Assembly: GCF_900540665.1 (NCBI RefSeq)
Contig: NZ_UQGV01000015.1
Location: 1-30,638 of the forward strand
DNA length: 30,638 nt
Direction: 5' to 3'
DNA from: an uncultured Catenibacterium sp.
GTDB taxonomy: Bacteria; Bacillota_I; Bacilli_A; Erysipelotrichales; Coprobacillaceae
In this document: piece by piece, positions 28,224 through 30,638 of the stretch
Position numbering within the stretch: the first letter of the stretch is position 1
How the letters are laid out: each line of letters opens with the position of its first letter
Notes under the pieces: generated by a model
What the model was told of the DNA's origin: nothing
The model's database searches: none
What the model saw: the letters and a program-made list of their open reading frames with translations, nothing else
Made by a program: the position numbers and the translations under genes

Positions 28224-29090
28224 ATGATTGAAATTGGACAAGTTGAACAATTATTAGCTGTTTCTAAATATGGAACATTATCTAAAGCAGCTGAAGCATT
28301 ACACATCTCTCAGCCCGCTCTAACTCGCGCCATGCAGAAGCTTGAAGAAGAACTGCAGGTCTCTATTTTTGACCGTGAAAAGAATCGTATTACTTTAAAT
28401 GCGACTGGTAAAGTGGCTGTTGATTATGCACAGAAGGTATTATTTTCAGCAAATGATATGATGGCTCGTGTACGTGAATATGATCGTATGACTCATACAA
28501 TTAGTATTGGAGCATGTGCTCCTGCACCTTTATGGGACTTAGTACCTTATGCTGGTAAGATATATGAAAACATGGCTGTTTCTTCAGAAATAAAAATGCC
28601 AGATATCTTATTATCTGGTTTAGAGAATGATTTATATACAGCTGTTGTATTAAATGAGATTCCTGATAATAAAGATTTATATCATGCGTTATATGATACA
28701 GAAACATTATATTTTTCTTTAGCACCTGATCACCCTCTTGCAGATAGTAAAGCATTGTTCTTTAAGAATCTAGATGGTCAAACAATGCTGTTGTATTCTA
28801 GAATTGGTGTATGGTATCCTATGCATTTAGAAACACAGCCTCATACTCATTTTATTCTTCAGGATAATAGAGAAGTATTTATGGATCTGACTCAGAATTC
28901 TACTCTTCCTACATTTATTTCTAATTTATCTATAGAAAGAGATGGCAAGCCAGATAATAGAAAGATTATTCCAATCATAGACAAAGAAGCGACTAATAGT
29001 TTCTATCTTGTTTGTAAGAAAAAGAATAAGAAACTATTAGAACCACTTTATCGTGCTGTAGAAAAAAGATTAGAAAAGAAAAAGAAGTAA
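28224..29090 (+). CDS. LysR-family transcriptional regulator (divergent to CMD-cupin)
   Basis: A 288-residue LTTR. MIEIGQVEQLLAVSKYGTLSKAAEALHISQPALTRAMQKLEEEL (about 1-44) is the winged helix-turn-helix with the classic ISQPALTRAMQKLE recognition helix, followed by a divergent effector domain. GAGGAGG lies 9 nt before the ATG. It is divergent from the CMD-cupin operon, with a perfect dyad in the shared region, so a role as its activator or repressor is likely. The effector is unknown. The C-terminus is very basic (KKKNKKLLEPLYRAVEKRLEKKKK). Confidence 0.9.
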   Translation: MIEIGQVEQLLAVSKYGTLSKAAEALHISQPALTRAMQKLEEELQVSIFDREKNRITLNATGKVAVDYAQKVLFSANDMMARVREYDRMTHTISIGACAPAPLWDLVPYAGKIYENMAVSSEIKMPDILLSGLENDLYTAVVLNEIPDNKDLYHALYDTETLYFSLAPDHPLADSKALFFKNLDGQTMLLYSRIGVWYPMHLETQPHTHFILQDNREVFMDLTQNSTLPTFISNLSIERDGKPDNRKIIPIIDKEATNSFYLVCKKKNKKLLEPLYRAVEKRLEKKKK

Positions 29091-29096
29091 TATATC

Positions 29097-29124
29097 TTGA
29101 TAGAACTATCAAAAACTGTATAAT
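29097..29124 (+). promoter_or_regulatory. Promoter of an orphan short RNA
   Basis: TTGATA (29097-29102), a 16-nt spacer and TATAAT (29119-29124). It begins 6 nt after the lysR stop and points at a terminator-like hairpin about 15 nt beyond the expected start. Confidence 0.7.
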
Positions 29125-29130
29125 GGTTTT

Positions 29131-29184
29131 GACAGAACCCACCACGCCACTGATTTTCATGCGCAACCCGGTGGGACTTTTTAT
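29131..29184 (+). ncRNA. Possible ~50-nt small RNA ending in its own terminator
   Basis: The transcript expected from the promoter at 29097 begins near 29131. CCCACC (29138-29143) pairs with GGTGGG (29170-29175), enclosing a second helix CGC (29145-29147)/GCG (29161-29163) topped by TGA-TTT-TCA (29151-29159). ACTTTTTATTT follows. The pentamer AACCC occurs twice (29136-29140 and 29165-29169). There is no open frame and no plus-strand gene for about 700 nt, so it is not an obvious leader. It is GC-richer than its surroundings. It may be a trans-acting small RNA, or simply a lysR terminator with a fortuitous promoter. Confidence 0.45.
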
Positions 29185-29195
29185 TTCTTGCATAG

Positions 29196-29229
29196 AAAAA
29201 GAAGTAGTTATTAAAAGCTACTTCTTTTT
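29196..29229 (-). terminator. Terminator of the DUF3592-like gene
   Basis: AAAAAGAAGTAG (29196-29207) pairs with CTACTTCTTTTT (29218-29229) across a 10-nt loop, overlapping the stop codon of the gene. On the minus strand it ends in a T run. Confidence 0.85.
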
Positions 29230-29644
29230 AGAATCCTAGATAACCTAGAATAGCACTGACATAGAATAAGATCCCTGCAACGATTAATAAATAATTAGAC
29301 CAAGTGCTTTTCTTCTTTAAATAGAATGTATTCGCCTGTTCCCCTAAATAAATAGGATATTCCTGTCCTTTTACATAATCTTTTTCAATCTTTTCTACTT
29401 TAAATTCCTGGATAGATGCCTGGTTATACTTCTTTGTACCATAAGAATACTGGAAGATAGGACGACAATATAAGTTATTGACTTTCTTATAACCATGGTA
29501 AATTCCTTTAATTTCTCTTTTATCTTTCTTAAAGAAGATTTCATAGATTCCATAAGCCATGAGTAGTGTTCCTAAAATAATAGATAGGATAATCATGAAT
29601 GGAGATCCTGACTTAAAAGAGAAGAATGAAGTGTTCATATTCAT
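29228..29644 (-). CDS. DUF3592-like membrane protein
   Basis: The start is placed at MNMNTSFFSF because GGAGG lies 8 nt upstream; an earlier in-frame ATG overlaps the promoter. The 138-residue product has two membrane helices (about residues 16-37 and 114-135) enclosing an extracytoplasmic or cytoplasmic beta-rich domain (about 45-108) with RPIFQYSYGTKKYNQ and GQEYPIYLGEQANTFYL. That is the layout of DUF3592 proteins. Function is unknown. It is monocistronic, with a clear promoter (29665-29692) and terminator. Confidence 0.75.
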   Translation of the reverse strand: MNMNTSFFSFKSGSPFMIILSIILGTLLMAYGIYEIFFKKDKREIKGIYHGYKKVNNLYCRPIFQYSYGTKKYNQASIQEFKVEKIEKDYVKGQEYPIYLGEQANTFYLKKKSTWSNYLLIVAGILFYVSAILGYLGF

Positions 29645-29664
29645 ATATTCTACCTCCATAGAGT

Positions 29665-29692
29665 ATTCTACCAATATTTCGTGAGTAAACAA
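29665..29692 (-). promoter_or_regulatory. Promoter of the DUF3592-like gene
   Basis: On the minus strand, TTGTTT (29692-29687), a 16-nt spacer and TAGAAT (29670-29665). Confidence 0.65.
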
Positions 29693-29775
29693 TATTTTTT
29701 TTGATTTTTCGTGTATAATATACGAGATTAGTGTGAATTAGAACATTTCCAATGGATGACACAGATAGACAAAGG

Positions 29776-29803
29776 TTGACATTACCGAAAAATGTGGTAC
29801 TAT
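29776..29803 (+). promoter_or_regulatory. Promoter and leader of pckA
   Basis: A perfect TTGACA (29776-29781), a 16-nt spacer and TACTAT (29798-29803), giving a leader of about 70 nt. The leader contains an ATTGG/CCAAT stem (29820-29824 and 29837-29841). GGATGAC occurs at 29754-29760 and 29823-29829. A second TATAAT (29714-29719) lies inside the 11-bp palindrome GTATAATATAC (29712-29722), a possible operator or second promoter. No clear CcpA-type cre site was seen. Confidence 0.7.
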
Positions 29804-29881
29804 AGTTGTGAGATTTTTTATTGGATGACTAACTAACCAATGACTAATCAGAAAATAAGAAAGAAAAGAGGTTCGTGTAAG

Positions 29882-30638
29882 ATGGCAAAAATTGATTTGA
29901 GCAAGTATGGAATTACTGGTGCAACTGACATTGTTTACAATCCTTCTTATGAGTTGTTATTCGAGGAAGAGACAAAAGCTGGGCTTGAGGGATATGAAGT
30001 AGGACAGGAAACAGAGCTTGGTGCAGTAAGCGTTATGACAGGTATTTATACTGGACGTTCTCCTAAAGACAAGTACATTGTTATGGATGAGAATTCCAAA
30101 GACACAGTATGGTGGACATCTGATGAATATGCAAACGATAACCATCCGATGACAGAAGAAACATGGGCTACCGTAAAAGATATTGCAAAGAAAGAGCTTT
30201 CGAACAAAAGACTTTTCGTTGTAGATGCTTTCTGTGGAGCGAATGCAGATACCCGTATGGCTGTTCGTTTCATCGTTGAAGTTGCATGGCAGGCACATTT
30301 CGTAACTAACATGTTCATTAAGCCAACAGCTGAAGAACTTGAAAACTTTGAGCCTGATTTCGTTGTATATAATGCATCTAAGGCTAAGGTTTCTAACTAT
30401 GCAGAATTAGGTCTTAACTCAGAGACATGTGTTGCATTCAATATCACAAGCCATGAGCAGGTAATTATTAATACATGGTACGGTGGAGAGATGAAGAAGG
30501 GTATGTTCTCAATGATGAACTATTACCTTCCATTAAAGGGTTTGGCTTCAATGCACTGTTCAGCTAACACAGACTTAAATGGTGAGAATACAGCAATCTT
30601 CTTTGGTCTTTCAGGAACAGGTAAGACAACACTTTCAA
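29882..30638 (+). CDS. pckA: Phosphoenolpyruvate carboxykinase (ATP), 5' part
   Basis: The frame runs open from ATG 29882 off the right edge (252 complete codons). The product begins MAKIDLSKYGITGATDIVYN and contains TGIYTGRSPKDKY (about 55-67, with the oxaloacetate-binding arginine), FVVDAFCGANADTRMAVR, NTWYGGEMKKGMFSMMNY (with the Mn2+-site lysine) and the kinase-1a P-loop GLSGTGKTT at the very end. This is ATP-dependent PEPCK, interconverting oxaloacetate and PEP; in gut anaerobes it often runs in the CO2-fixing direction. AGAGG lies 11 nt before the ATG. Codon use differs from the neighbours: GAG is common for Glu, whereas nearby genes use mostly GAA, and the local GC is higher. That suggests acquisition or strong codon selection. 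Confidence 0.95.
   Translation, partial: MAKIDLSKYGITGATDIVYNPSYELLFEEETKAGLEGYEVGQETELGAVSVMTGIYTGRSPKDKYIVMDENSKDTVWWTSDEYANDNHPMTEETWATVKDIAKKELSNKRLFVVDAFCGANADTRMAVRFIVEVAWQAHFVTNMFIKPTAEELENFEPDFVVYNASKAKVSNYAELGLNSETCVAFNITSHEQVIINTWYGGEMKKGMFSMMNYYLPLKGLASMHCSANTDLNGENTAIFFGLSGTGKTTLS

Noticed and set aside
29131..29184. Match to a known riboswitch class (preQ1, guanidine-II, fluoride) in the short RNA
   Set aside because: No class-specific motif could be recognised and no downstream gene exists for it to control.
29957..30318. Minus-strand frames of 113 and 90 codons across the right end
   Set aside because: They are antisense to pckA, whose conserved motifs are continuous on the plus strand.
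1..30638. CRISPR array, prophage or complete insertion sequence
   Set aside because: No regularly spaced repeats, integrase, transposase or structural phage genes were seen in any frame.

Overview
The window is one low-GC (roughly 35 %) chromosomal stretch from a Gram-positive, Bacillota-type gut anaerobe. The gene content fits an Erysipelotrichia-like host such as Catenibacterium, Holdemanella or relatives, but this assignment is inference without a search. The supports are strong AGGAGG-type ribosome binding sites, a KLSKR-type GluRS, a heterodimeric ABC exporter, a FatA-like acyl-ACP thioesterase and AT-rich TTGACA/TATAAT promoters. Most genes are housekeeping or core-metabolic. I saw no phage, intact insertion sequence or CRISPR array.

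Layout, left to right. (1) 1-2818: a possible mobile-element edge, then on the minus strand rpmE, followed by an operon of murA (MurZ/MurA2 type) and asd (archaeal/fungal-type ASADH). (2) 3001-4731: a compact decoding cluster of tRNA-Glu(CUC), an oppositely transcribed tRNA-Gln(CUG), and gltX. If the GluRS is non-discriminating, the gene sits beside both of its substrates. (3) 4758-8625: a ROK kinase, then cysK and metY under an Rrf2/IscR-like regulator with four cysteines, with a perfect palindrome on the regulator's own -10 and an inverted repeat in the metY leader. (4) 8646-10994: an accessory-looking patch with a PadR/HAAS-like pair, a decayed coding tail, a tiny hydrophobic peptide, a small membrane protein and an exported hypothetical, with two near-identical promoter elements. 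(5) 11005-17883: fba; a four-gene minus operon (hypothetical, TrmH/SpoU methyltransferase, PatB-type aminotransferase, hypothetical); an aldo/keto reductase with a TetR regulator; and an rlmA-rluA pair on the plus strand.

(6) 17935-20823: a very short promoter-to-terminator unit, then a tightly packed minus-strand run of acyl-ACP thioesterase, C39-like cysteine peptidase, DUF3791-like protein, a frameshifted small gene and a duplicated CPCC zinc-ribbon protein. This is the least familiar gene set in the window. (7) 20826-25251: a heterodimeric ABC exporter with one degenerate ATP site, divergent from a LysR gene. (8) 25225-29090: a diacylglycerol-kinase-family lipid kinase, a flavodoxin-like lipoprotein, and a cupin plus carboxymuconolactone-decarboxylase operon divergent from a second LysR. 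(9) 29097-30638: an apparent ~50-nt orphan RNA gene with its own promoter and terminator, a DUF3592-like membrane protein, and the 5' part of pckA, which uses codons unlike its neighbours.

Common themes are divergent regulator/target pairs with dyads in the shared promoter region, translational coupling by ATGA overlaps, and terminators that overlap stop codons. No dramatic new defence or mobile system is evident. The items most worth a second look are the GluRS/tRNA cluster, the two mini-transcription units, the thioesterase-peptidase-CPCC operon and the Rrf2 operators.
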